A stretch of 64,000 nucleotides of DNA from Perca fluviatilis (lineage: Eukaryota > Chordata > Actinopteri > Perciformes > Percidae). The notes beneath the pieces were generated by a model. That model was not told where the DNA came from, searched no databases, and saw only the letters and a list, made by a program, of their open reading frames with translations. The DNA lies in the NCBI RefSeq assembly GCF_010015445.1, contig NC_053134.1, positions 11,019,265-11,083,264 of the forward strand, written 5' to 3'. A program made the position numbers and the translations under genes. This document shows positions 1 to 10,262 of the stretch, in pieces (the first letter of the stretch is position 1; each line of letters opens with the position of its first letter).

Positions 1-335
1 GACGACGAATTAGCGTTTCCTAGGATATGAATTAGGATTGTTCTGATAGGCTTAACCTGGTATTCTTACCCTAACCCTAACCAATCTCATTCCTCATGCC
101 TAAACCTAATCAATCCAAACAACGAAGGCAACGAGTAGGCTACTAACCAATCAGAGGCAGTAGCGTGGGTCATGCCTTCGCCATCCTAGCTAGCTAGGCA
201 CCGGGCACTTTCTCTTAATACATTCATGACCAGGCAGGCACCGCCACCGCGGCAGATCTGACCGACCTTCCGAAGTCATTTTACAGGGAACCAGGAGGAC
301 CAGCTGGGCGCTCCCGCACATTCTAGCCTCATAGA
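1..335 (+). promoter_or_regulatory. CpG-rich promoter and 5' UTR region of the TMEM53-like gene
   Basis: The block immediately upstream of the first predicted coding exon has many CG dinucleotides (for example around 241-275 and 305-365), while most of the rest of the window is CpG-poor. This is the usual mark of a fish promoter or first-exon region. No TATA box is visible close to 336, as expected for a CpG-type promoter. A short run of CCCTAA-like units lies at 66-82. The transcription start cannot be placed from sequence alone. Confidence 0.45.
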
Positions 336-361
336 ATGGGAAATCTGCTGTTCGCCATCGG
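336..361 (+). CDS. Predicted coding exon 1 of the TMEM53-like gene
   Basis: This is an inference. An ATG at 336 has A at -3 and G at +4, a strong Kozak context, inside the CpG-rich block. It opens MGNLLFAI plus two bases of a glycine codon and ends at a GT (362-363, GTAACA, a usable but not strong donor). The leftover phase is exactly the one needed by exon 2, whose first base is G followed by AAT GAT GCC CCC ATG. Joining gives MGNLLFAIGNDAPMSEQ with no stop, for a 344-residue protein. If this exon is wrong, translation would start at the ATG at 1593 (331 residues), but two out-of-frame ATGs at 1582 and 1585 would then precede it in the transcript. The N-terminal MG does not fit the usual N-myristoylation pattern because the fifth position of the site is Phe. 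Confidence 0.4.
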
Positions 362-1579
362 GTAACAGAATGATATGTTGCTGTGATACATATTGCGTGT
401 GTGTAACCTGTCTTGCGGAACTAGCTAGCATTTAATATTCAAAAGCAACTGGCTGATGCTGTGCTACATTCGCAAGAGAACCGGTGATGCATTTTTAAAG
501 CCCTTTTAAATGAGCGAGACACTTAACTCTAACGTGTTCCAGTTGCACCGCCATCGGAGGTTACATGGATAACAGTGAAGCGTTATTAATCGCTACACAG
601 TCCAGCTTCCTTTCCTGGGAGTTTAACGTTAATCCGAAACCCCTTCACTTACAAGGTGGTAACCATCCACTGATGTACACTATCATGGATGTACACGTCA
701 TAGGATGTATGCCTTAAACCACTTCCCCTCAATCTTCGTCATTTCAAGTGTTAATTATTTAAAAAGTTCAAACTGTATTTACAGCATGTGTCACACAGAT
801 CATGGGTGAAATGGCAACCAAAAATTACACATTCATGTCATGTCAAAATTGTTAGCACGGTATACCGTTCTGCTCAACTGCTTGGCAGAGCACATTTTAA
901 GTCACTATAGCTTATTGAAAACTGTGTTTAAACTGAACTCAACCTGATTGAGCCATCTCTACAATTCGGTTAAAGGTAGGCTAGCTGGCTATATTTTTAT
1001 CATAACATATTATGATAAACATGTCTTTAAAATGTCTTTGTAATGTAAAAAGCATACATTTTTAGTTCGCCCTCCTACAGAAAGTTAACAAAAGAAGTCA
1101 TTCCAGACGTAGTGAAGCTAAGCCAATGTAATTTAAAGTGATTTTTAATCAAATCAAATAACAACTTCTGCTCATTCATTATTGTTATATGATACATCTA
1201 ATGTTATTCTATTATATATGCTGCAATCATTTCAGAAGTTTGATTCTTTACTTTGTAAAGCCATGCTCGACCAAACGGTTGTCATTTAGTGATAAGGCTG
1301 GTGATGATGAAGATAATACATGTATAATTGTTTTGAAATATTCACTATAGTTAATATCAAATATGTAATGTTATTTCATTATATATTTTATTTAAAAAAA
1401 TCTACATCAGTATGATTTTTTTTTATCATATCTGAGATGTTTTGAAAGTACTGGTATTAATAGTAAATATCTAATATAAATAATAATACTAGTACTAATT
1501 CCATGTTAACAAATTTACATCTATGAGCTGTCAGAGTGTGGGAATGACTAATTTGGTTTATTTGTTGCTGTCTCTTCAG
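362..1579 (+). other. Intron 1 of the TMEM53-like gene
   Basis: AT-rich DNA between the predicted donor at 362 and the acceptor CAG ending at 1579, which follows a pyrimidine-rich run (TTTGTTGCTGTCTCTTCAG). The first ~250 bases are still moderately CpG-rich; the remainder is A+T-rich with short T and A runs. No repeat family or other gene was recognised in it. Confidence 0.5.
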
Positions 1580-2226
1580 GAATGATGCCCCCATGTCTGA
1601 ACAAGTGAATGGAGGGAGGTTCATTACCAAAAGGATCAGCAATGGCATAACTTATTATTACACTCCTTTCTCCGGGGCAGGGGAACAGACCGTATGTGCT
1701 GCCAAAGCAAACTCTCAAACCTCCACTGCTCTTTGCCCCATATCACACTCATGTCTGCCCCTCAGCGACTCCACCTCTGCAGATCCTGCCTCCTCTCCGT
1801 TGCTCTCAGATTCACCTTCACACACACCTGTTTCCTCCCAAAACCAATCCGATTCTGCAGCCACTTCCCACCCTCTTCTTGTTTTCTTTTCCTGGCTAGG
1901 TGCCCAGCCAGGGGTGGTGGGCAAGTACAGGGACCTTTACTTGGACCGTGGCATGGATGTCCTCCTGGTTCAGACTAATGTAATGCACTTCCTGTGGCCT
2001 CGATGGGGGCTGGACCACGGGTTGGAGGTTTTGAAGGTTCTGGAGGAGCCTCAGTTCTCAGGGAGGGCGGTGCTGGTCCACGCCTCCTCCATCGGTGGCT
2101 ACACTTTTACCCAGACACTCACCCACATTGCTCAAGGACAGAAAAAACATGCATGGCTGGCCCAGAGGGTGATAGGGCACATCTATGACAGCTTGGTGGT
2201 TGGCACTCTGCATCACATGGCGATAG
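1580..2226 (+). CDS. TMEM53-like (DUF829) protein, exon 2
   Basis: The exon runs from the acceptor at 1578-1579 to a consensus donor GTGAGT at 2227 (phase 1). Joined to exon 3 it gives 331 residues counted from the ATG at 1593, the numbering used here. The protein resembles vertebrate TMEM53 (DUF829, alpha/beta-hydrolase fold, nuclear-envelope membrane proteins) but is clearly a divergent paralogue. Residues 1-30 hold an aromatic stretch (ITYYYTPF). Residues 35-92 are a Ser/Thr/Pro-rich, probably disordered linker. The fold begins at 95 (LLVFFSWLGA, matching VVILLGWGG-type starts) and continues through KYRDLYLDRGMDVLLVQ. HASSIGGY at 163-170 aligns with the HVFSNGG elbow of TMEM53, making Ser166 the candidate nucleophile. 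IGHIYDS at 194-200 matches the conserved VGTIFDS-type strand. Human TMEM53 is known to dampen BMP signalling from the nuclear envelope; whether this paralogue does so, or has enzyme activity, is unknown. Confidence 0.85.
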
Positions 2227-2438
2227 GTGAGTGAGTGTGATTCCCCACAGGTTACTTTTGTGTTTGGATATGTGTGTCAGATCTTTAAATAATTCATTAG
2301 ACCGCTGACCTGCTGCTCCAGTTTGTCAGGAGTCCAGGAATTATTTGTGACAGCTTGTTTCTAACCTGCCTCAGGACAGTGCCTGCAAACGGTTTACAAT
2401 GTTCTCTGTTTTTTTTTTTTTCATGAAAATGTCCTAAA

Positions 2439-2502
2439 TGATTAATCAATTATAAAAATATTCGCAGATTAATTTCACGTTGATCGACTAGTTGCAGCTC
2501 TT
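2439..2502 (+). repeat. Degenerate fragment of a hAT-like MITE
   Basis: The stretch contains ATGATTAATCAATTAT, CAGATTAAT and GATCGACTAGTTGCAGCTC. These match in order the right-hand end of the intact element at 50296-50669 (GATTAATCAACA ... GTTAGTTGCAGCCCTA). Only the last ~65 bp of the family is present, and no target duplication could be assigned. Confidence 0.5.
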
Positions 2503-3152
2503 AGAAAGTGGGGTTTTAAACGTCCTGAGTTAACATGGTAAAGGTTTTTTAAAGGGTTATTCTAATATCTTTTAGAGTTGGTATACTTAATTTAGAATAT
2601 TTTAGTTTATATTTAACACAGAGTCATTATACACACATTTTTAGATTCAGTGTGACTTACCACTTTCCAGGATTCCATTATTTCTGATGTCAATTACGAA
2701 ACATGAATAAACATAAATCTGCTTCGAAATCGTAGAAGATAGACGCCCCTTATAACTCCAGAACTTGCCTAAGAATCATCACGTTTATAAGCTTTCTACA
2801 GTTTTAAAGATACCCAGTGATAGTTGTCTGCTTATCCATGGGTACATTGCAAAAAAGGAACTGTTAATAGCTAATTCGTCATACTTTTAATGGTGCTAAT
2901 TTACCCAAAATGTAAACAAATATAGGCAATAAACAAGTTGTTGCCCACAACATAAATCACTGAATCCATGGCAACGTTATACTCTATAAAGCAATATGGG
3001 AACTGTAGTTCTAAAACTTTAAGCATGAGTATCCCCCAAATAGAAGTAAGAAGAAGAATACTATTAATATAATTTTTTTTGGTGGTAGAGAGTGAGACAC
3101 ATTTTTTGCCGGCACTCAAAACGTTTTGAAGCTACAGTAATAATACCAGACT

Positions 3153-3552
3153 GATCTCATAAAGTGGCGTATGTATGACAGGCCAATTTGTATGCCATTT
3201 TGGCATGTCATCAAGACGCATAATCACTTTTTAGCGTGTTTGGCCTCCATTGACCTACATTACGTGTGAATTATCGCCGTAGCGAGTAGTATGAAAGGAC
3301 GGATGTCCACGGAGGGAGGTTGGTTGGGGTGGTTACTAAAGCCTTTCCCAATGTTCTTTTCCTAAACACAACCTTTTTTTTTTTACACGCCTGTGACGTT
3401 CTCGCGATAGCACGTTCTTGCGATAACACGCGTGTATGTTTACATCCGCTGTATACAACATAGACATACACGTGGATAGCTCAAAATGCGTACATATAAC
3501 ACGCCATTTGGCTTTAGGAAAGTGCTGTGTATGTTTACGCAAAGTCATGATG
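3153..3552 (+). mobile_element. Inverted-repeat DNA element, short copy (in intron 2)
   Basis: This copy is collinear with 9696-10262. Both begin GATCTCAT(A/G)AAGTGGCGTATGTATGAC-like, share GGCCTCCATTGAC(C/T)TACATTAC, a GTGAATT-GCCGTAGCGAGTA block, AACACG units, the stretch TAGACATACACGTGGATAGC and CTCAAAATGCGTACA, and end TTTACGCAAAGTCATGAT. The two ends are imperfect inverted repeats (ATCTCATxAAGTxGCGTA against the reverse complement ATCATGACTTTGCGTA). There is no coding capacity, so it is non-autonomous; the superfamily was not assigned. It lacks the block with four CCTAAACCCAACC units found in the longer copy. Confidence 0.7.
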
Positions 3553-3654
3553 CCATGTTGAATAATACAGTAATGTATTGTGTATATCTAATTGTACTCT
3601 TAATTATGAAATATTAACCCTTTTGATATGTCACTGTCTCTTGTTGGTATTCAG

Positions 3655-4016
3655 GCCTCGGCAAGACTCTGATGCCACGTTTTTCGAACTTCATCAAAAA
3701 CATCGCCATGCTTTACTTTTGGCTCTTCAAAACCCAGACAGCAGACTTCTACAACAACAGCATCCAGGTTTTCCGCAACAGCCCAATTACTGCACCGGCC
3801 CTCTTCTTCTTCAGTGAAAACGATGCCCTGTGCAACCTGGCTGACATGGAAACTTTAATTGACCTCTGGAGGAAGAGGGGCATGACTGTGGAGAGCAGGA
3901 AGTGGAAGGAGTCGAGACATGCAGCCCACATGCGATGCCACCCAGAAGACTACCTCTTTACGCTGGAGAAATTCTTGAACTCGTTGCCCATTTCCTCCCC
4001 CAATGCAAAAATGTAA
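3655..4016 (+). CDS. TMEM53-like (DUF829) protein, exon 3 (C-terminal half)
   Basis: The exon starts after TTCAG with GC, completing Gly212, and ends at TAA (4014-4016), giving residues 212-331. GKTLMPRFSNFIKNIAMLYFWLF (about 214-236) is the amphipathic to hydrophobic segment in the position where TMEM53 has its membrane stretch, though it is less hydrophobic here. ITAPALFFFSENDALC (256-271) is the strand and loop carrying the candidate acid Asp268, matching YSRADEVV-type sequence in TMEM53. DLWRKRGMTVESRKW and SRHAAHMRCHPEDY follow; His303 in AAHMRCHP aligns with the SSAHVSHLRDYP motif and would complete a Ser166-Asp268-His303 triad. The length matches the family, whose human member is about 277 residues, once the Ser/Thr linker is allowed for. 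No frameshift or premature stop is present, so the gene appears intact. Confidence 0.88.
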
Positions 4017-4490
4017 ACTGCTGGGGGTGTGTTTGTGTGTGTGTGTGTGTGTGTGGGGGGGGGAGGGGGGGCTACTAGCATGGCTACAAGCATGGCTATG
4101 TTCAGAAGATTGTGTCGTCCGGTGACTGTCCCGCGCAGAAGCTCAAGTGAAGAAAATTACTCCATCGCTACTAGCAACTGCATGTGGGAGGGTGGGGGGG
4201 GGCACGTCTGCGATCACGTAAGGCTTGTATCATGTGGATGCGCCGACAGTGTTGTTGTCATTACTTAGAATTCCTCATGGGGGCGACAAACTATGCACTA
4301 TAGCTTTGAGCATGTTTGACTTTGTTGTTTTGATTTGAACCAATGTCACATTTAAAGGGATATGCACTTATGTAATCAATTACTGTGGAGCCTTTATTAC
4401 GTGATGCTTGTTTTGCACATGAGCTGTTGTTGCACCTTGATACCAGAGGTTTTTGCACAATATGTGAAATAAAACTTTTCAAGCTCATGG
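4017..4490 (+). other. 3' UTR of the TMEM53-like gene
   Basis: The transcribed tail between the stop codon and the poly(A) signal. It carries a (GT)n tract at 4034-4054 running into guanine runs of nine and seven (4055-4071) and another G run of nine near 4194-4202. The 3' end at about 4490 is inferred from the AATAAA at 4468; a T-rich stretch follows at 4500-4535. The runs of G could form quadruplexes in the RNA. Confidence 0.6.
4468..4473 (+). terminator. Polyadenylation signal of the TMEM53-like gene
   Basis: A canonical AATAAA about 450 bases after the stop codon, followed within 50 bases by T-rich DNA (CTGTTTTTAATCTTTGC). It is the first canonical signal after the stop. Confidence 0.6.
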
Positions 4491-6214
4491 TGAATTGCAT
4501 TGTTCCTAACCTCTGTTTTTAATCTTTGCTCTATTTAGTTCAGCATAATGTCTATAAACTGCATACATCGGATTTAAATCGTGCATGGTGGGATTTTGTT
4601 TGTTCGCAAGGTCAGGCAGATAGCAGTTTTGAAAAGGCATGATGTAGGACAGCTAAAGGCTGAAATGGCCCAAGAGCTGGCAGCAGGAAGGTCTGTCACC
4701 ATTAACTGAACCGGGTATAAAAAGGTGGATTTCAAACAGGTGGTGACAAACATGGCCGACATGCAGCCAGTGCCAGTGGGTTAGAAGAAAGGTGAGTGAC
4801 TGGGGTCAAGTTAAGTTAGTGCAAACGAGGCTTCCTATGACGCGTTTTGTCATAGTGATGTTTGTGTTGTCGTCCTTCATTTGATGCAATAGAAAATGGC
4901 GACACCTGCTGGCCAAATCTTGGTATTACCTATGGGTATTAGACTTGGAGGGCTGTATTCAATCTGGGGCCAAAATGTAACCGTCCAACTGTGTCGAGTT
5001 CTCTGCTTTGAGCGTAACATCACTAATGTAACTGGTGATGTTCCAGACATAGGTGTATGGTGTGCTGCTGGCTAGGATGAGTTAGCTGAAGAGGCTTGTT
5101 TGCTGGATTGAGCAGCGGAAGCTTCTCTTAGCATTTTTATTTTTTTTTGGGCTAATGATGTTAGACAAAGACAGGTGGTGGACGAAGTATTACCCAATAA
5201 AAATAATAAAGTAGTCTACCAAAAGTGAAGTATAGGCTACTCACTATGCAGAATGGCTCATTTAAGAATCATATACATACAACTGGATTCAGCTGGGAAA
5301 GGTGGGGCTGATTTTTTTTATTATTTATTATTATTATTAATTATTAGGCGAGTAAAAGTACCATATTAGCCTACAAAATGCACAATAACAAGTAGATGTA
5401 CAAAGTAGCATAAAAGTACCTCAGCATTGGACATAAGTAGCCTGGCCTCCTAGTTCGATTACACCACTGGACAGATATGAATGCTTTAATTGCTAATGTG
5501 ACCTGGCTTTTCCTTTTCTTTTCTTTTTTATTGAGCTGAGCAATTAAGATTGCACATTCATCAAATAGTTTTCCATACTTCTTTAATATCTTGCACATAA
5601 TAGAATACCCATACCAACACACATTCTTTTTATTGTAACACATGGACGAAACCTGTTGGTTTTTTTTTCAACAATTTGAATAAACACAAGTATACAGATC
5701 ATACTAAATAAAGCTACAGTTCTATATTTTCTAACTTTTATAAAACCTTATACAAATATATGCGCCTCAAAATGTACTTTAATTTAGCAACCAGAGGAAG
5801 AGGAATTATTGCAGAAATACGTATAAAAAGAAATGTGCAAAGACAAATTACTTTGTTTACACTGAGCTATTTGTGCAAATACGCTTGTATGTTTGCGTTA
5901 TGGCAAGCATACCTATGATTGAAGTGTGGATTTCTCAGCAGAGTTTGAGTATGAGGTTCCTATGAAGTTACCTATGTGTTTTTATCACTGTTGTTAGAGA
6001 CAAAAGCAGCAACAAGAAGTTAAAGATATGAACGTAGTAACGGCACACATGCAGTTTGTAAACTATGGCGGTCTCTGGCGGTGTTTTTCGAGTTCTACCT
6101 AAATAGATGTATATGTGCGGAGAAAACTACTTTTTTTCCATTTTGCTCCATTTGCAGGAATGTTCCTCTTTGTCATTCTTCCCAAAAGTGGCTGCTTCAT
6201 GCAAAGTCTCCATG
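4491..6214. other. AT-rich intergenic DNA with an isolated TATA/first-exon-like motif set
   Basis: Apart from the TATA box and small exon-like segment at 4716-4791, this interval shows only AT-rich unique sequence, for example long T and A runs at 5130-5150 and 5310-5345. No open frame here has a recognisable protein. Confidence 0.5.
4716..4791 (+). promoter_or_regulatory. Candidate TATA promoter with tiny first exon
   Basis: TATAAAA at 4716-4722 sits in a good context (GGGTATAAAAAGG). Thirty bases further on an ATG (4752, A at -3, G at +4) opens the ten-residue frame MADMQPVPVG ending at TAG (4782). The segment ends AAG with a perfect donor GTGAGT at 4792. Spacing and signals look like a genuine first exon, but the reading frame closes before the donor, so it would be a non-coding first exon, an upstream ORF or a decayed gene start. 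No following exon was identified. Confidence 0.25.
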
Positions 6215-6585
6215 CAGTGTTGGAATGTAACTAAGTACATTTACTCAAGTGCTGTACTTAATTACAAATTTAAGTATTTTTTAGTTTGAATTTCACTTGA
6301 GTATTTCCATTTTCATGTCAATTAATACTTCTATTCCAACACAATTCCGAGGGAAATATGGAGTCATTTTTCATGTAAGAAGCTTCCAGCTTCTCAAATG
6401 AGGATTTTGTCGACATTGAGTACTTTTACTTTTAATACTTTAAGTACATTTTCCTTACAATAGTTACATATTTTTACTTGAGTAACATTTTGAATGCAGG
6501 ACCTTCACTTGTAACAGAGTATTTTAACATTGCTGAATTAGTACGTTTACTTAAGTAAAGGATCTAAATATATCTTCCACCACTG
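6215..6585 (+). mobile_element. hAT-like MITE of a widespread fish type
   Basis: It begins CAGTGTTGGAA and ends TTCCACCACTG, an 11-bp terminal inverted repeat with one mismatch, and carries subterminal TTTACTCAAGT / ACTTAAGTAAA repeats. I recognise the body (CTAAGTACATTTACTCAAGT near the left end, ACATTTTGAATGCAGGACC near the right) as a very common teleost MITE. The flanking octamers TCTCCATG (6207-6214) and CCTCCATT (6586-6593) agree at 6 of 8 positions, fitting an aged 8-bp hAT target duplication. There is no transposase. Confidence 0.8.
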
Positions 6586-7727
6586 CCTCCATTTGCTCAT
6601 AATGCACTCTATCTTCTCTGGCTGACCTTTTTAAGGAAGCTAAGAGTGTCCAACATCCAAGCTTCTCAGTGCTGTGGCTATTTCCTGGGCCTGACAATTT
6701 CAGGTGATAGAGTCCTGCAGCTGAACCTGTCGGGCTTCAGAGATACCCAGAGAGCAGAGACCCCATCAAGGACTTATTTTAAAAGGGGAAGCTCTGGTAA
6801 AGTGACCGTAAAATGTGACAGCGTGAAAATGCTGGAATGAAGGAGAGTCTGGAGATTAATTAACAAAGATCAGAGCGGGAAGGAGCTTAAATTCAACAGT
6901 AGAAGGACCACATTAGCCAAACAAAAACAGACAGTTTTTCTGTATATGAAACCAACCTGTCCTTAAACTGCTTTTGTGGACAATTAAAAGTTTTAGTTCC
7001 AAGTGGTTTTTACACAGTTATCTTCTTTGTCTTCTAATAACTCTGAGCAAACTATGCAAAAATAAACATTCCTTTGCAGATGGTTAGTGGATAAAATGAG
7101 TCCCTGAGCCATGAACTATTCCAGTGAACTGATTTCTTCTTCTGTGTTCTTTTCACTAGCTCATCATTCTTGTCTCTATTGTTGTGTACACCGTGTCCCC
7201 TTTTAAACTCGGTGTTAATTAATACCCAATTCGGTCGATGGCGACCCAGTGCCATAAGATTCCCAGAACTTTAACTAATGTTAAGTTTTGTTGAGAGAGC
7301 GAGAATCCTAAAATGTAGCTTGCCTAAACCTACTGTTTCGCCCATCCAGTCGGTGCCGCAAACACATCGCTCCTTTTTTGTCGGAGCAACAAAATGACGC
7401 AGATGGAAATCCTTTGCTTCTGGAATAGATAGATACATGAATAGGAACTAGGGTGGAGGCTTTGGTCAATTCCAGTAAGCTGACATGGCACAGGGCAGAC
7501 TCGGTTCAACCCCCTTTTGTAAAGTTTTTTTACCAAATGACCCCCTTTAAGGTAAAAAATATATTTTTCAGTGCATCGCTGTGATAGGGAACAGTCTAGG
7601 TGATGACTTGTCTCTGCAGGAAATATTGTGGTTTATGATGCATGACTGAGGAATGAGAATGATTGTACGGTAAACTCTCAAAGGATCAGACATCACAGAC
7701 AGGTTTGTCTAAAGTCCAATTAGTTAG
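6586..7727. other. Unannotated intergenic DNA
   Basis: Mostly unique sequence. Short open frames (for example 6646-6840 +) have no recognisable domains, splice context or codon bias, and no repeat boundary is visible. Confidence 0.4.
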
Positions 7728-8160
7728 TTCACTTTGGTCCGGACTGAAAATCTCAAAAGCAACTGGATGGACTGCAATGCAATTTTGTACAGACGCCCAT
7801 GATCCCTAGAGGATGAATCCTAAGGACTTTGGTGATCCCCTAATGTTTCCTCTTGCCCCACCAGCAGGTTGATATTTTTATTTTTTTGTGAAATAAAAAA
7901 AATCCTGACAACTGTTGGATGGATTGCCCTTACATTTTGAGATGGATGAATTTTAAATAACTTCAGTGATTTCTCAGCTTGTTGTTATCGTGTGCCATCA
8001 TTATAACAATTACCTGCAAAACTAACAATATAAGGCAGCCTCAGCTGTACTTTGCATGTGGTGTTAATTAGGTTAGCATGCTGAAGTTAGCATTTTGCTC
8101 AAAGCACTACTATTGCTAAGGGCAGCCTCATATATGCTAGCATGGCTGTAGTGTTAAACT
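7728..8160 (+). repeat. Dispersed fish repeat with ~100-bp modules, copy 1
   Basis: Two decayed modules are visible, each opening GGATGGA(C/T)TGC (about 7765 and 7918). The first continues through TTTTGTACAGAC, GGATGAATCCTAA, TTTGGTGATCCCCTAA and CCACCAGCAGGTTGA. A tail follows with CCTGCAAAACTAA, CCTCAGCTGTACTTTG, TTAGCATGCTGAAGTTAGC and GCTAGCATGGCTGTAG. I recognise this order as a frequent unclassified teleost interspersed repeat. A shorter relative lies at 40081-40225. Confidence 0.65.
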
Positions 8161-9695
8161 TTCTTTTGCCTAAATGTAATAAAATGCTAACTCTTGAATT
8201 AGCATTAGCTGGGCCCCTAATAAGTGTTTCTCCTTTTTTTTAATTTAAAACGGGGGTTCTTAAAAGTAAAGACGTGTGTAGCTCTACTTCATGTTGCAGC
8301 TGCAGTGTTGAAGTAAATCCACATGGACATAATCCATGTCAGTTTTCTCTTGTGACTATATTCTGTAATCTGCAGGTTTTTCACATTCACTTAACTCCTT
8401 ATGATGCTGTTTTAACCATCATTTTGCACTTGGAAGAAATATGCATCTACCAACTAGATGTGCTTTTTCTTGCGTCATCTCCAGTGGCCTGAATGACAAC
8501 ACAATATTGTTGCCAATCCTACCAGCAGCACAAATGACTGGAACAAGATTCATTTTCTGCTGAGTCCACTTGAGTCACTTCAAATCTGTTTTTATGATAA
8601 GGCTTTTGGCAATTGAATTTAATCAATCATCATTGAGTTTGAATCAAAATGCTTGGCAAAAACACCAAGAGACATACAAGATCTTTGGACGGCCGAAAGC
8701 CAAGAATAGCGAACGTGTCCTAAGACAACATATTTTGTTACACCAAACGAGGCATTGAATGATTCACATTAAACCCTTTTTACCGTAAGTTTCTTGTGAA
8801 TAAGTCATGGGGAGAAGACTACCAGTACGAATATCATCATTTAGCTGAATAAACCTGCTGCACCCATTCTGTGTTCAGCTGGGTCTCGTGAAAACCATTT
8901 TGAAGTTTGTCTCTGTGATGGAGCTGCACAGTGTGCTCTTGGTTGCAGTTCTCCAAACATCCTCTGGAGAGCTATACTCACCCAGAGATTCAACTGAGGA
9001 GGAGTTCGCCAGTATCTCAACACTGTATGACATTCTTCTTTCTTATTCATTTCCTTGAATTACAATGGATCTCAGCAAGTATTTTGCTGCGGTGTTGGCC
9101 AAAGGCTCTCCATGATTTATTTAAATTTATTGTCCTTCAAAACAATACATAGTTTTTCTCTATTGGCATGTTCTCAACTGGCATGTTTTTGATACAGTTT
9201 GATATGATTATTATTTGATAATAAGTAATATTCTTAAACTCATCTGGCCTGTTGGGTGATATGATTATCAATGGCAAAGGGGAATTTAAATCCATACCCC
9301 AAATTGACTCCTTATCAAACACTTTATTTTGTATAAAGTGACATATTCATAATCGATACTGTGCATGAGACCAAAAAAATCCCTTTTCCACTGTCTTTTG
9401 CCTGTGGTCACCAATTTATTTTACTCCATTACAAGTGAAGAGGAGCAAAAGTGCACGCACCAACCCACGTCCCTCTCTGATGACATGGATGAGGCCCTGC
9501 CCTATTTCCCAGGGCGATGTGTGACACACAGTTTGTGGACCACGGCTGTGCTTTAACTCTGAATTTGTTGCTCCAATCTGAAGGTCAGTCAGAGATATGT
9601 TGGGTCAATTACTGAATGCGGAGGCCCGGCTTCCCGGAAAACATGCCATTTTGTGTTAGTCTGTATACTGCAGCCACCGAAAAGGCAGGACAGAC
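8161..9695. other. Unannotated intergenic DNA
   Basis: Unique-looking, moderately AT-rich sequence with only short chance frames. Nothing in it could be tied to a gene or a repeat family. Confidence 0.4.
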
Positions 9696-10262
9696 TCATC
9701 TCATGAAGTGGCGTATGTATGACACGCCAATTCGTATGCCATTATTGGCGTGTTATCAAGAGTGTTTATCAACGCCGTTTGGCCTCCATTGACTTACATT
9801 ACCTTGCGATTGCGTGTGAATTGACGCCGTAGCGAGTATGAAAGGGCGAAAATCAGCGTAGGGAGGTTGGTCCGGGTGGAGGATGGGTAAAACACAGGAC
9901 TTTCACCCATGAGAGCGGGGATCGTGTCCCGCGTGTGAGGTTTCCTTTCCACGTTTGTTCTTTTCCTAAACCCAACCCGCATGGCTTGTCATGTTTCCTA
10001 AACCCAACCCCGTTCTTCTTTGTCTAAACCCAACCCACATGTGACATTTCCTAAACCCAACCGTAGCCTCGCGATAACACGTAGCCTCGCGATAACACGC
10101 CACGTAGCTTTAGAAAGTGGTGTATATGTTTACGCTGTGACGTTGCAGACTGCCGTCCGCTGTATATAGCGTAGACATACACGTGGATAGCTCAAAATGC
10201 GTACAGATAACATGCCACTTGGCTTGAAAGTGGCTTGAATGTTTACGCAAAGTCATGATATC
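9696..10262 (+). mobile_element. Inverted-repeat DNA element, long copy
   Basis: The longer relative of 3153-3552, in the same orientation, about 567 bp. The ends ATCTCATGAAGTGGCGTA and TACGCAAAGTCATGATAT are imperfect inverted repeats. The interior holds a short palindromic pair (GGCGTGT / ACACGCC) near the left end, a block at 9964-10055 with four CTAAACCCAACC units spaced ~25-35 bp, a doubled GTAGCCTCGCGATAACACG (10065-10098), and a right part including CACGTGGATAGCTCAAAATG. It has no coding capacity. Compared with the short copy it retains ~160 bp more of the interior. Confidence 0.72.

Larger units (their letters stand above)
2227..3654 (+). other. Intron 2 of the TMEM53-like gene, with two repeat insertions
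   Basis: Phase-1 intron from GTGAGT (2227) to TTCAG (ending 3654). It contains a degenerate piece of a hAT-like MITE near 2439-2502 and a 400-bp inverted-repeat element at 3153-3552, about 100 bp before the acceptor. The rest is AT-rich with no recognised content. The splice ends restore an uninterrupted frame between the two exons. Confidence 0.85.

Noticed and set aside
66..82. CCCTAA-like (telomere-type) units
   Set aside because: Only two to three units embedded in ordinary DNA; too short to be a telomere or a meaningful interstitial telomeric array.
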